Positions 1-10,600 of a DNA stretch of 64,000 nucleotides are shown piece by piece (the stretch's first letter is position 1; every line of letters begins with the position of its first letter). The DNA is taken from assembly GCA_946800325.1 (NCBI GenBank), contig OX326959.1:52664784-52728783 (forward strand). The letters are read 5' to 3'. Source of the DNA: Luzula sylvatica. Its lineage: Eukaryota > Streptophyta > Magnoliopsida > Poales > Juncaceae. The notes under the pieces were generated by a model that was not told the DNA's origin, searched no databases, and saw nothing but the letters and a program-made list of their open reading frames with translations. A program made the translations under genes and the position numbers.

Positions 1-1914
1 TGGTTCTTGATCCTCGTTTTCTTTCATTATATCAATCGCGATTGCATATACAAAATATTTGTCAATGACAGTTTTATTTCGGTTCCATCTATTTCCAGTG
101 GAGACATAGTTTATTGAGATCTCATTATTATCAATGTTTTCAACATTATCAGGTACCTGAACCTCTACAGGGGTTATTTGTTCATTTGTGTCTCCTACTG
201 TGTTATCATCAATATTCTTTTCAGAAGAATTTGTTTTATCAGAAGTATTGACTACTTCAGTTATGCCAACTTTGTCTTGTTCCCTTTTCTTTCTTGGATT
301 TTTGTCTTTGGAACCGATTGGTCGACCACGCTTCTGGCGTATATCACTTTTAGAATTATCCAAGGGTATTTCAATACGAGCAGGAACATTTTCTGCTGGA
401 ATATACGATTTAGTTACTCTTTTCGTATCAATGAATGCATCTGGTAGTTGATTTGCAATTTGTTGCAAATGAATAATTTTCTGGACTTCTAGTTCAGATT
501 GATTTGTTCGAGGATCATAATGATACATTGATGATGTATTCCATGTAATTTCTTGCTTTTCCAGCGTTCGTTCCTCTCCCCCTAACGCTGGGAACATAGC
601 TTCATCAAACTTACAATCAGCAAATCTTGCTGTAAATTGATCTCCAGTTAATGGTTCAAGATATTTAATAATTGATGGAGATTCGAAGCCGACATAAATT
701 CCCAATCTTCTTTGGGGTCCCATCTTTGTGCGTTGCGGTGGAGCTACCGGAACATAAACGGCACAACCAAAAGTTCTTAGATGGGATATATTTGGCTGCT
801 GGCCAGTTACAAGTTGTATAGGGGAGTACTTGTGATAAGCAGTTGGTCTTAATCTAATAAGTGCTGCAGCATGTAATACGGCATGGCCCCATACAGTTGA
901 TGATAACTTTGATTTCATAATTAGGGGCCTTGCGATTAATTGTAATCGTTTAATAAGAGATTCTGCCAGACCATTTTGCGTGTGTACATGGGCTACTGGA
1001 TGCTCAACTTTAATCCCAATTGACATACAATAGTCATTAAATGTTTGGGATGTGAACTCACCGGCATTGTCAAGACGGATTGTCTTAATAGTATAATCCG
1101 GGAATTGAGCTCTTAATCTAGTTATTTGAGCAAGTAATCTCGCAAATGCAACATTTCGAGAAGACAATAAACATACATGTGACCATCTAGTAGATGCATC
1201 TACTAATACCATAAAATATCTAAATGGTCCACATGATGGGGTAATGGGCCCACATATATCACCTTGGATACGCTCAAGGAAATTGGGTGATTCATTCCCA
1301 ACCCTAGTTTGTGATGGTCTTACGATTAACTTTCCTTTATAACATGCAGCACATGATATTTCGTTTGGTAATAGAATCTTCTGGTTCTTTAATTGATGCC
1401 CATCAGAATTTTCCACAATTCTTCGCATCATTATTGCTCCTGGATGACCTAAACGTTCATGCCATACCATAAAGTCATTCTGTGAATTATTAAATTCACT
1501 TTTCATTATAGCATTATGTGCCTCAATTGTATTAATACGTGTATAATACAAACCTATTGACAAAGCAGGTAATTGCTCTAACATGCATTTATTACCACAA
1601 ACAATATTTGTTATGTGAAGGTACTCAATATTATCTTTATTCATTGTTTCTATGTGATATCCATTTCTGCGGATATCTTTGAAACTTAACAAGTTCCTTT
1701 TTGATTTACTAGATAATAAAGCATCATCTATTATTAATTTAGTGCCTCTAGGTAGTAAAATGATGGCTCTTCCGGAGCCTTCAATCAAGTTTGAGGTGCC
1801 TGATATTGTATTGACATTTGCTTTCATCCTTGTCAAATTAGTAAAATATTTTATATTCTTAAGTATTGTGTGTGTCGTTGCACTATCTGCTAGGCATATA
1901 TTATCGTCATCCAT
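1..1914 (-). CDS. pol: copia pol: protease and integrase part (runs off window)
   Basis: The frame from the ATG at 1914 is open for 638 codons to the window edge; I translated it by hand and saw no stop. It begins with an aspartic protease active site (LADSATTH, residues about 8-15). A GAG-pre-integrase block follows (WHERLGHPG), then a CxxC zinc site (CAAC), then the integrase D-D-E core: GDICGPI, RLDNAGEF and HTQNGLAES. The block with WNRNKTVIDKYF near the window edge leads into the RT domain. The product would cut and integrate element cDNA. It is separated from gag by about 170 bp containing stops in this frame, so pol needs its own start, splicing or another device. The exact start codon is therefore inferred. 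Confidence 0.9.
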   Translation of the reverse strand, partial: MDDDNICLADSATTHTILKNIKYFTNLTRMKANVNTISGTSNLIEGSGRAIILLPRGTKLIIDDALLSSKSKRNLLSFKDIRRNGYHIETMNKDNIEYLHITNIVCGNKCMLEQLPALSIGLYYTRINTIEAHNAIMKSEFNNSQNDFMVWHERLGHPGAIMMRRIVENSDGHQLKNQKILLPNEISCAACYKGKLIVRPSQTRVGNESPNFLERIQGDICGPITPSCGPFRYFMVLVDASTRWSHVCLLSSRNVAFARLLAQITRLRAQFPDYTIKTIRLDNAGEFTSQTFNDYCMSIGIKVEHPVAHVHTQNGLAESLIKRLQLIARPLIMKSKLSSTVWGHAVLHAAALIRLRPTAYHKYSPIQLVTGQQPNISHLRTFGCAVYVPVAPPQRTKMGPQRRLGIYVGFESPSIIKYLEPLTGDQFTARFADCKFDEAMFPALGGEERTLEKQEITWNTSSMYHYDPRTNQSELEVQKIIHLQQIANQLPDAFIDTKRVTKSYIPAENVPARIEIPLDNSKSDIRQKRGRPIGSKDKNPRKKREQDKVGITEVVNTSDKTNSSEKNIDDNTVGDTNEQITPVEVQVPDNVENIDNNEISINYVSTGNRWNRNKTVIDKYFVYAIAIDIMKENEDQEP

Positions 1915-2085
1915 TTTCGTCAAATTCAAAAGAAATGAGATCTCCAGGTCTCTTCATTAAACAAAACAAATACTAGGTAAGATACAATGATTATAATAAA
2001 ATGACATGCTAAGAACTCTAGAAAGCAAAAACAAACATACTAGGAAATAAAGATAAAATAAAGCACTATTGATAGAGAAATTATT
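1915..2085 (-). other. gag-pol intergenic gap of the copia element
   Basis: Plant copia elements normally have one gag-pol frame. Here gag ends at 2086 with a stop, and the pol frame only becomes open again shortly before its ATG at 1914. The gap is AT-rich and carries stops in the pol frame. It could be an intron-like or subgenomic promoter segment, but no clear donor and acceptor pair was identified. Confidence 0.5.
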
Positions 2086-3099
2086 CTAATCCTGGGCATC
2101 CATGCCAGCGAGGGAATACTCGTTATCACCATTTGGAGGGTTAAGATAGTCCTCCACGTCCAAACGTGTATTTACTAAGGGCATACTAAAAGGGTCTTCA
2201 TTATCTTGATAGACCAAATTAACTTCTTTCGTATTTCCTTTCTCCTTCAGGGAGGCTTGGTAAAGCTCAACGAGGTGCTTTGGTGTACGGCACGCACGTG
2301 ACCAATGCCCTTTGTCGCCGCACCTATAGCATGGATCACCAGATCCCTTGACATTTTGTGGTTTCTTGCCTTCTTGTGCGGGCTTCTTGATTTGACCTTC
2401 ACGGGTTGAAAAATTGTTTCGACCTCGACCTCGACCTCGACCTCTACCATTTCCGCGTCCGCGTCCACGTCCGCGATTACGATCATTAAAATTAGCTGCA
2501 TTCGCTTCTGGGAATGGGCTAGAACCCGTCGGACGAGTCTCATGGTTTTTGAGCAACAACTTGTTATTCTGTTCTGCTACAAGCAGACACGAAATTAAAT
2601 CAGAGTACTTTTTGAACCCTTTTTCTCTGTACTGTTGTTGCAAAATAATATTTGAGGCATGAAAGGTGGTAAAAGTCTTCTCTAGCATATCCCCATCAGT
2701 GATATTTTCACCGCAAAGTTTCAGCAGAGAAACAATTCTAAACATTGCGGAATTATAGTCACACACCGACTTAAAATCCTGTAACCTCAGGTGCGTCCAC
2801 TCGTCACGAGCCCTTGGGAGTATTACCGTCTTCTGGTGGTCATACCTCTCCTTGAGATTTTCCCACAAAACTAGAGGATCCTTGATAGTAAGGTATTCAC
2901 TCTTTAATGCTTCGTGAAGATGGTGGCGAAGAAAGATCATCGCCTTCGCTCGTTCTTGGGTCGATGCCTTGTTACCCGCTTTTATGGTGTCTCCTAGACC
3001 CATAGCGTCAAGGTGGATCTCCGCATCGAGAATCCATGATAAATAATTCTTGCCCGATATGTCAAGGGCTACAAATTCCAGCTTCGTCAAATTTGACAT
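2086..3099 (-). CDS. gag: copia Gag nucleocapsid polyprotein
   Basis: This 337-residue protein has the copia Gag (UBN2-type) domain over residues about 10-190, with WILDAEIHLDAMGL near the start and LWENLKERYD in the middle. An RGRG-rich basic stretch follows at about 208-230, then one CCHC zinc knuckle (CYRCGDKGHWSRAC, about 257-270) that binds RNA. Gag forms the virus-like particle in which reverse transcription takes place. The ATG at 3099 is the first one in frame downstream of the leader and gives the normal N-terminus. The frame is intact and stops at 2086, just before the separate pol frame. Confidence 0.93.
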   Translation of the reverse strand: MSNLTKLEFVALDISGKNYLSWILDAEIHLDAMGLGDTIKAGNKASTQERAKAMIFLRHHLHEALKSEYLTIKDPLVLWENLKERYDHQKTVILPRARDEWTHLRLQDFKSVCDYNSAMFRIVSLLKLCGENITDGDMLEKTFTTFHASNIILQQQYREKGFKKYSDLISCLLVAEQNNKLLLKNHETRPTGSSPFPEANAANFNDRNRGRGRGRGNGRGRGRGRGRNNFSTREGQIKKPAQEGKKPQNVKGSGDPCYRCGDKGHWSRACRTPKHLVELYQASLKEKGNTKEVNLVYQDNEDPFSMPLVNTRLDVEDYLNPPNGDNEYSLAGMDAQD

Positions 3100-3152
3100 C
3101 TTGAAACTGTATAAAAGAGGTGAATAAATTAGACCCTCGCAAATTTTATATC

Positions 3153-3523
3153 GAAACTTCAGGTTTCAATTAGAATAAATTTCAACTTTATTTGCATCAA
3201 TAAACTAAATTGCAACTTCAGGTGCACACAAAAAAAATCAAATTAAACGTGCGAAATAAATGTACAAGAAAAATAAACGTATGAAAATAAATGTACAAGA
3301 AAAATAAACGTATGAAAATAAATGTACAAGAAATAAAATTAAATATATTTGCAACTTCAGGTGCGTAATTTAAACTCGCAACTTCAGGTGCGTTAATAAA
3401 AACATGTAACTTCAGGTTACATGATTGGAACGAGCAACTTCGGGTGCTTTAATAAAATAAACATGTAACTTCTGGTTACATATCAATATTTGATGATGTA
3501 TTTCATACAACTTCTGGTTGCAT
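3153..3523 (-). repeat. leader hairpin array with constant CTGAA-type loop
   Basis: Eight short inverted repeats share the plus-strand loop TTCAG (variants TTCGG, TTCTG), which is CTGAA in the element RNA. Their stems differ but stay paired: GAAAC/GTTTC at 3153-3167, CATGTAAC/GTTACATG at 3403-3423, ATGTAAC/GTTACAT at 3463-3481, and GCAAC/GTGC-type stems with one bulged base at 3211-3226, 3351-3364, 3377-3392 and 3433-3448. At 3505-3523 the only mismatch is A:C on the plus strand, which is U:G in the element sense strand. The array lies in the 5' untranslated leader between LTR and gag. Confidence 0.85.
3238..3335. repeat. short tandem repeat in copia leader
   Basis: About three copies of a roughly 32-bp unit built around AAATAAACGTATGAAAATAA and ATGTACAAG lie head to tail between the second and third leader hairpins. 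No coding potential is seen. Confidence 0.7.
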
Positions 3524-3614
3524 CATATTTGAATAAAAAGAATAGTTTCATACATAAAAGGAATAAATAAAAGGAATATTAATCAAAAATAAATAAATAA
3601 AAGGAATATTTTCA

Positions 3615-3825
3615 TACACAATATATGGGCCTATATGCCTTATACGGAACATGAACAAAATAAGAAAGGCATAAAAATGAATCAAAACAATATATGGGCC
3701 TATATGCCTTACACGACAGGAATTAAACATGTAAGACATAAAAAATTCATAATTTAGACAGGGTATGAAAGGTTCACAATTTAGACATGGCATGAAAGAT
3801 TCACAATTTAGACATGATTTACACA
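3615..3825. repeat. duplicated leader segments
   Basis: Two copies of a block containing ATATATGGGCCTATATGCCT lie at about 3622 and 3690. Two further copies of a block containing GATTCACAATTTAGACATG follow at about 3770 and 3798. They belong to the noncoding copia leader and show that it has grown by local duplication. Confidence 0.7.
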
Positions 3826-4083
3826 TGACAATGGATATATACGATAGGAGGCATGATTTTCTAATACTCATGAACAGAGACAAAATACTCATAAGATTTA
3901 ATAAGGCTTATTCATGCAATAACAAGAATAGAAACAAAATAACAAGCATGAACGAATGAGATTAGAAAAATTCTACTGTAAATAAAATTAGGCCTAAATA
4001 AGATTCACCTTTTTTATTTACCTTTTTTATTTGTGTTTCAAAACAAACGTCGTGTGATTTGTTAGAGTCTCGTGCTGATAACG

Positions 4084-4333
4084 TGTTATAAAATGGAGAA
4101 GGAAAGAGAGAATTCGGGGAGATGATAATCTTATTGATAATGAATAATCGAATACAATAGCCACTACCCTCTTTATATAGGAGAGGGTGAGTGCCGGCCA
4201 AGAAAGCTCTTGCCATATAAAACGCTACAATACAAGGAAATAATACAATATCAAATATACTACATATCCTATAATTAATACATTAATCTCCCCTAGATTT
4301 GTTGACATCCATACATATATTATATTCATAACA
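4084..4333 (-). repeat. 5' LTR of the copia element
   Basis: The 250-bp LTR starts with TGTTAT and ends with ATAACA on the minus strand, a perfect 6-bp inverted terminal pair of TG...CA type. It holds a TATA-like box in the stretch CTCCTATATAAAGAGG, about 100 bp from its 3' end, as expected for the retroelement promoter. The sequence GTTATCAGCACGAG follows directly at 4083-4069. It is not the usual TGGTATCAGAGC primer site, so another tRNA or a half-tRNA primer is likely. Confidence 0.85.
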
Positions 4334-4964
4334 GTTATAATAATAAAACAATACATTTAATATTATTATAGTAATAATATAATATTATATTAATTATATG
4401 AATATTATAATTATAATGTAATTATTTTATTCATATAATAATATTATATGAATATAATGGGTTTACAATTGCTAGTAATATAGTAATTATATTATAATAA
4501 TGAAATTCCAAATTTTCTAAACAACCAAACAAAAAATTATATTTTCCAGTATATTATAATTTAGACATCCAAACAAACTATGAAATTATTATTTCCAAAT
4601 TTTTTTTCTCCTACACCTTATAATCCAATTCCACTCTACTAATTCCACTTGCCAAACGGCCCCTAACTAAACCAAAAAAATCGTTTGTAACGGACATGTC
4701 ATTTAGAGAGAGCCCTTTAATTCCAAAAGCACAGTTTTGTACTACTTTCTCAAATCTAAAGTCGCTAAAATTGGCCTCTTTTGTCAAAAATGGATCACAA
4801 TTCAGTCTCACAGACCAATAGTATCCTTAGAACAAGTTTTTCTCACGTTTCGTGATTATGGACGTATGGTGTCTTATTTACTTACAAGCCCGTGTTTTTC
4901 TAGAATTTTGTGGCACGGAACTAAGGACTTCCACTGTCAAATAAATCTTTTCAATTTTTAAAAT
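4334..4964. other. AT-rich spacer
   Basis: The stretch is mostly simple TA-rich sequence rich in TAATATTATA motifs, with no convincing reading frame, RNA gene or complete element. Confidence 0.6.
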
Positions 4965-5785
4965 AGGGTTTTTTCCGAAAACCTCCTAATTTTGTCGAGA
5001 ATTATTTTAAATTCTCTCAAAAACCTCTTATATTTTTTGTTTCTTAAAAAAACCTCCTAACTTTTCTAAATATTTGCAAAAAATCCATAGAGTTTTGTTA
5101 TTTTTTTTAGAAATGACCATTTTGCTCGGTCATTTAATTTGTATTATGTTTTTTTATAAATGAAAGAAAATAAAAAATAATTTTGAAAACAATTATAATA
5201 TATATTTCTTATCAAAATTATTTAGTAAAAAATTGCCGAAAAGAAAATGAAAATTAATATATATTTCTGAAAATATTATTAATCTTTTCAGCAATTATTA
5301 TATGTTTTATGTATTTTTATTTAATATCGTTACTACATATATTAATTTCAAATCACGAGAATTTTCAAATTAAAATCTTGATTTTAATTTGTAGTATGTT
5401 AATTGAATACATCGTGGAAATAAATATTATTTTAGCAGCAATTTTTGTTTTCAAAATATTTTTGTACATATATGTTGAAAAAATTGAAAAATGATTATCA
5501 AAATTAATATATATTGAAAAGTAATGTTAGATTTTTTCAACAGTTATTGTATTTTTGTATTTTTATATAATATTTTAATACATATGTATTAATTTACTAA
5601 ATTATGGGAGCATAATGGTCATTTTTAAAAACATAACAAAAACATTATGGGATTTTTGAGGGAATCTAAAAATATTAGGGTTTTTATTGAAAGAAACAAA
5701 AAAAAAGGAGATTTTTTGGAAAATCTAAAAAGTTAGGGGATTTTCATATTTCCAAGAAAAATTAGGGATTTTTTGAATTTTTTTT
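4965..5785. mobile_element. foldback element with long imperfect inverted arms
   Basis: The left arm (about 4965-5135) contains AAAACCTCCTAATTTT, TTTTTTGTTTCTT and GAAATGACCATTTTGCTC. The right arm (about 5600-5785) contains their reverse complements in reverse order. Each arm is itself a set of repeats of an AACCTCCTAA-like unit. The centre is AT-rich and noncoding. Exact ends and a target duplication were not resolved, so the superfamily is unknown. Confidence 0.7.
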
Positions 5786-6064
5786 GTATTAAATATGGGT
5801 TTCTTACGGAATAAATTATTTTATTAATTCATTTGAAATGAATTATTTTCTGCAAATTGTATCAATGTAATCATGCACAATATATGTTTAACATCAAAAT
5901 AAATTCAATAAATGGCATCAAAGGAATTTTCTTTGGTTGAAATAATATATATATTTTAGATATTTATCAAATATTCATATTTTCTCTCTCCTACTTAACA
6001 ATTAATTGGACTAAAAAATATTTTCACAACATAAAAATAATTTCGATTTAATCAGTAAAACTCA
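5786..6064. other. AT-rich spacer
   Basis: No gene, repeat or RNA signal is seen here. Confidence 0.5.
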
Positions 6065-6072
6065 TTTTTTAC

Positions 6073-6643
6073 CTATGTTGCACGGATACGGATACGGCGA
6101 TACGACAATTTTCAAAAAGTATAGGATACGATACGTTATATGTATATATATTTTAATATTATTTTAATATCATTAATCTTTTAATCAAATGGAGTACTTA
6201 TAAATTATGTTAGTTAATAAATATCAAAACAACAATTTTTAAATAATTCATATAATCAGATAATCTTGAGCTGCTCTTGCGACAGAGAGAATTTCAGAAC
6301 TAAAACAAGAAAGAAGCCATTAAATTGGAGAGCAAGAGACTTAGGCAAAATTACATAATATCAATTGCTTCCATTTGGGCCAGGCCCAAAAATAATCAAC
6401 ATACCAAATTTTGAGGGACATTCCGTATCCATTCCCATTATCCGTATCAATCCCGTATCATATCCGTATCAACCCCGTATCAATCCGTATCGGTCCGTAT
6501 CGGACACAAAATATATATTAAAATATGCCGATACGCCACGTGGAGTATCGGATACGTATCGGGGGCGTATCGGTCGCGTATCCGTATCCGATACGTATCC
6601 GATACGCCTACGACTTGGATTTTGGAGTATCCGCGCAACATAG
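6073..6643. mobile_element. hAT-type MITE with 8-bp target duplication
   Basis: Terminal inverted repeats CTATGTTGCACGGATAC and CTATGTTGCGCGGATAC (one difference) bound the element. The 8-bp target duplication TTTTTTAC is perfect (6065-6072 and 6644-6651), as for hAT transposons. The right half is filled with short CCGTATC and GATACG repeats, which explains the repetitive peptides read from it. It is nonautonomous, with no transposase. Confidence 0.88.
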
Positions 6644-6784
6644 TTTTTTACTACAAAAATTCCCTGTGCATCAATGTTTTGAATGGATACACCAATTCCT
6701 CCAACAATTTGCCTATCAATGTGATGATATTTTGATATTTTTGGAGGTTAAACATGAAAATTCTACATAAATACTAATTTTGCG

Positions 6785-6930
6785 GTTTAAAATATATAAA
6801 AGAATAGGGTTAATTTGGAAATATTCATTGAAACATTGACAAGAAGAGACATTTTATGTGGACCTTTCTGAGGAGAAACTAGACCAACCTACTTGGCGTT
6901 ATACCTCTCTCTCTCTCTCTCTCTCTCTGA
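6785..6930 (+). promoter_or_regulatory. probable promoter and CT-rich leader start of the J-domain gene
   Basis: A TATA-like AATATATAAAAG lies at 6791-6802, and a CT microsatellite (about 6905-6929), typical of plant core promoters and leaders, follows about 100 bp downstream. A purine-rich transcribed-looking leader continues to about 7071. Position is inferred only from motifs and from the gene downstream. Confidence 0.45.
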
Positions 6931-7071
6931 AACGGAGTTAGAGACGAAGAGAAGGAAAAAATTCAAGAGAAAATCAGAAGAACCAATCTTATCCCAAATT
7001 CGTATCATTCCAATCTGTTGAAATTTGTGTTGGCACCATCAAACCTCCTGAGGGGGATCTAGGCGAATTTG

Positions 7072-7563
7072 GTACTTCCTCTCGATTTTTTTTTAAGATC
7101 AGTTACCTTTTAGTCTGACCCATTTTGTTATTACGATTCTTTTAGTGGGGAAATCACTGTTTTCTTTTGTGGGCGGAGTGGGTTTTTCTTAATTTCTAAA
7201 AGTTTCTCCCTTTTCTACGAATTTGTAGTAGATACCTGATTGGGTTTTGAGTGATTGTTTGGAGTAAATTGGTCGGTCTGATTTCGTCGATTTTGAAAAT
7301 TCGCACAGTACTACTTCTAGAATCTTGACAAAATGAAACTTAATGCAGCAAATTTGATGCTTTGTTATTTGTCAATATTATTAACTAGGAAAAATCACAC
7401 TAAAACAAATGAACTTTACTAAAGAAAGATACAGTTCATTTCCTAATCATTGCCAAGAAAGACTTTTGTAAAAGAACTCACTTGTATTCAACTATGTTTA
7501 AGCAATCAATTCCTAGAAATTGAAATTATACATCATATTATATTTGTATTTTTCCCATTTCAG
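7072..7563 (+). other. probable 5' UTR intron of the J-domain gene
   Basis: A donor-like TTTG/GTACTT at 7071-7072 and a T-rich acceptor ending in CAG at 7563 bound a T-rich stretch just before the coding exon. Introns in this position are common in plant genes. No transcript evidence is available. Confidence 0.4.
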
Positions 7564-7582
7564 TTAATACAGAGTTGTGTGA

Positions 7583-7603
7583 ATGATGAGCACAAGTTCT
7601 TGA
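7583..7603 (+). other. upstream ORF in the J-domain gene leader
   Basis: A six-codon frame (ATG ATG AGC ACA AGT TCT TGA) ends 13 bp before the main start codon. If the proposed 5' UTR intron is real it lies in the last leader exon, and it could lower translation of the main frame. Confidence 0.4.
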
Positions 7604-7616
7604 GACACAATACAAA

Positions 7617-10600
7617 ATGGCTAGAAAAGGAGGGCAAAACAAGAAAGACTCGGTTCAATTAAACGGCGAATCAAATAAACATGAAAAAAACAAAAGAAAC
7701 AAGAAAAAAACATCCGAACCCACAACCACCTCGAGTTCCGTGCCAGAAACCCTAATTCCTCGTCAAGACCCAATCGAAATCTCGACAAAAAATTTAGAAG
7801 AAGAAGAAATCAATCCCGCCCCAAATTCCCCTCCGAAAACCCTAAATTCCTCGAAAACCCAAGAAGAAGAAAAAGAAGCTCATAACACCCCAGCGCGGAT
7901 CTCGATGCAAATAAAACTCTACATACTATGCGCAATAGCCGAGCTCAAAGGATGGAGCGAGAAGCTAAAACCCCAAATCATAACTCTCTCAAATTCATTA
8001 AAAAAAGGGCATGTTTACATTAACGAGAAATTCGAGGTGGTTTGGCCTAAAATGCGCGTGTGGATTGTGAAATTTGGGAAATTGGGGATCATTTTGTTCA
8101 TGGCTTGGTTTGATTGCTCGATTCGAGGTCTCGATTCGCTTCTAAGATTCGGTACCGCCTCACTTTTTGCGCTAATTTGGTGCGGGTTTCTCTCTCTTGG
8201 CGCAATGATTGGGTTTAAGTTGATGCTCCTTTTCATGGTCTGTTTCTCTTTTCTTTTGAAATTTCATACATCATAATCATATACCCTTCAAAAACTAAAA
8301 AAATGAAATATCAAATTTACCCCTTTCAAAAGATTCTTGTATTTAGAATTTTCGATGGGGGTAAATTGGATTTACTTTGAATTTATCAAAAGGTAAATTT
8401 ATATATTCAATTTTGGAATGACTAATTTGATATAATTTATTAATTTGCTTAAATTCAGGTAATTGGAGCCGTTTTTGCGGTTTTTATAAATCTCATTATC
8501 GCGTTAATTTTAACCGCAATTTCTTCGACAATTATTTTATGGTTCTATGGAAGCTTCTGGATCACAACCCTTTTCATTCTTTTTGGAGGTAAATATTTTA
8601 TAATTATTATAAAATTGAATATACTAAAATTTTATGACATTCTTTTTATTTTTATTTTTAGGGGTTACGCTTGCATTGAGGCATGAAAGAATTGCGCTTT
8701 TTGTGACGACTATATATGCGATGTATTGTGCGAAATTTTATGTTGGTTGGTTCGGATTAATCATAGGCCTTAATTTATCTTTCATTACAAGCGATATTGT
8801 TCTGCATTTCATAAAAAAATTAGAAGAAAATCGATCTCAGAGAGGTGAATATACCCAATTTGAGCATAATCAAGGTATGATTTTTGTTATTTATATTTAT
8901 TTTTTGTATTAGATTGGCAAAAATTGGTTGTCCTCATTACACATTTGAGGGTTAATTTAGTCTCTAATTAGATTAAATAGGGCTAATTAATTTGTTCTTA
9001 ATTACACAATCTTTAACTTAACCCAAAACCCTAAACCCTAATTTATGTACAGATGAATCATTCCAATTTGGATATCATCAAAGATTCACGGATCGAGGAC
9101 CTGGCGAGCCTTCCACGAGTGGAGAAATCGACAAAGAATTGAGTTCCGAAGATGAAATTGAGAGACTATTAAATTGCGTTGACCACTACTCTGTATTAGG
9201 CTTACCACGTTTCGCACTTCTCGATTCTACTTGGCTCAAAAAGGAATACAGAAAAAAGGTACGTTAGATAATCATATATACCTCTCGTTTCATAATTTTT
9301 CTCGAGAAGATAGATACACAAAGTACAAACTACCCATAAAAGATAAGGAATTAAGAAAGGGTAATTTGGGTATTAGGGGATATTCCTTATTTTTATAGGG
9401 GTATTTTTGATATTTGTAGGCAATGTTGGTTCATCCAGATAAGAATTTTGGAAATGAAAAAGCTGCGGATGCATTTAAAAAGCTTCAAAATGCATACGAG
9501 GTTAACATAATTTTCGTCTCTTTATTCATATTAATATCTTCTAATTTTTATTATATTTAAGTATTTAACATTAGTATTTTAATTTATGAAACGAACAAAG
9601 ATTCTTCTAGATTCGATAAAGAGAAAAACTTATGATGATGAGCTTCGAAGAGAGGAATTATTAAATTATTTCCAACGTTTTCATGCTTCTTCGTCTTCTT
9701 CTCATCAAAAGGTATATTTACAAATTAACCCAATTTCTTTTGCTTAATTACTTTTTCATCCTTGTAATAAAATGTTATTTGTTATGTTTTTTTTTCAGAG
9801 GGGTAAAAATGGAATATTTGGATTTGGGGCGGGCCAATCTGAAGGAGTTGATGAAGGGCCAATTGGCGAATTGAGACGTGTTGTTTGCAAAAAATGTGGA
9901 AATTCTCATATTTGGATCTGTTCTGATCGATCCAAATCCAGGGCTAGATGGTGCCAGGTTCTTTCTCTCTCTAAAATTCCTCGTCTTTATTTCATATTTG
10001 CCCTTCTGTGAACTAAAAAATATCAAATTTGCCCTTCCAAAGCTATCTATTATTGATAGTTTTTTATGGGTAAATTTGATATTTTGTTTCTTTTTTGCAG
10101 CTTTTTAAGGGTAAATTTGATATATTTTTTTTGGAGTTTTTGTAAAGTTTGTGAAATTATTGAATCGATATTTAATTTATTTATAAAGGAGTGTAAGGAT
10201 TTTCACCCAGCTCGAGATGGAGATGGATGGGTAGAACAGTCTTTTCAATCCCTTCTTTTTGGTCTCGTTCAAAAGGTTCATTATTTTCAAATAGACCCCT
10301 CTATTAATTTTATTACAAGATTTTCAACATGAGTATATATATAATTTCAGATGGATTCGTCTTGTGCTTATGTTTGTGCCAATAGCAAAATATACGATGC
10401 CACTGAATGGTTCATCTGTCAGGTAAATTGCCAAAAAACCCTTCCTATTTTGCAGGGGTAAATATGAAATTGCCCTAAAAATTAAAGAAATTTGGAAACT
10501 ATAATTAATTGCAGGGAATGAGATGTCCTGCGAATACTCATAAACCGAGTTTCCACATAAATGCAAGCTTAACGAAACCGAGTAGTTCAAAAGCAAGTAG

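Larger units (their letters stand above)
1..4333 (-). mobile_element. Ty1/copia LTR retrotransposon, 5' part (minus strand)
   Basis: Read on the minus strand the order is 5' LTR (4333-4084), leader with repeats, gag (3099-2086), then protease and integrase of pol (1914 to the window edge). This order (integrase before reverse transcriptase) defines Ty1/copia. RT, RNase H and the 3' LTR lie left of the window. Both reading frames are open as far as visible and the LTR ends are perfect, so the copy looks young and possibly complete. Lineage within copia was not assigned. Confidence 0.95.

Noticed and set aside
2247..2662. Overlapping arginine- and glutamate-rich frames
   Set aside because: These are shadow frames of the RGRG-rich part of copia Gag.
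9020..9042. Telomere-like CCCTAAACCCTAA
   Set aside because: It is only about two units, inside an intron of the J-domain gene, and is better read as a chance telo-box.
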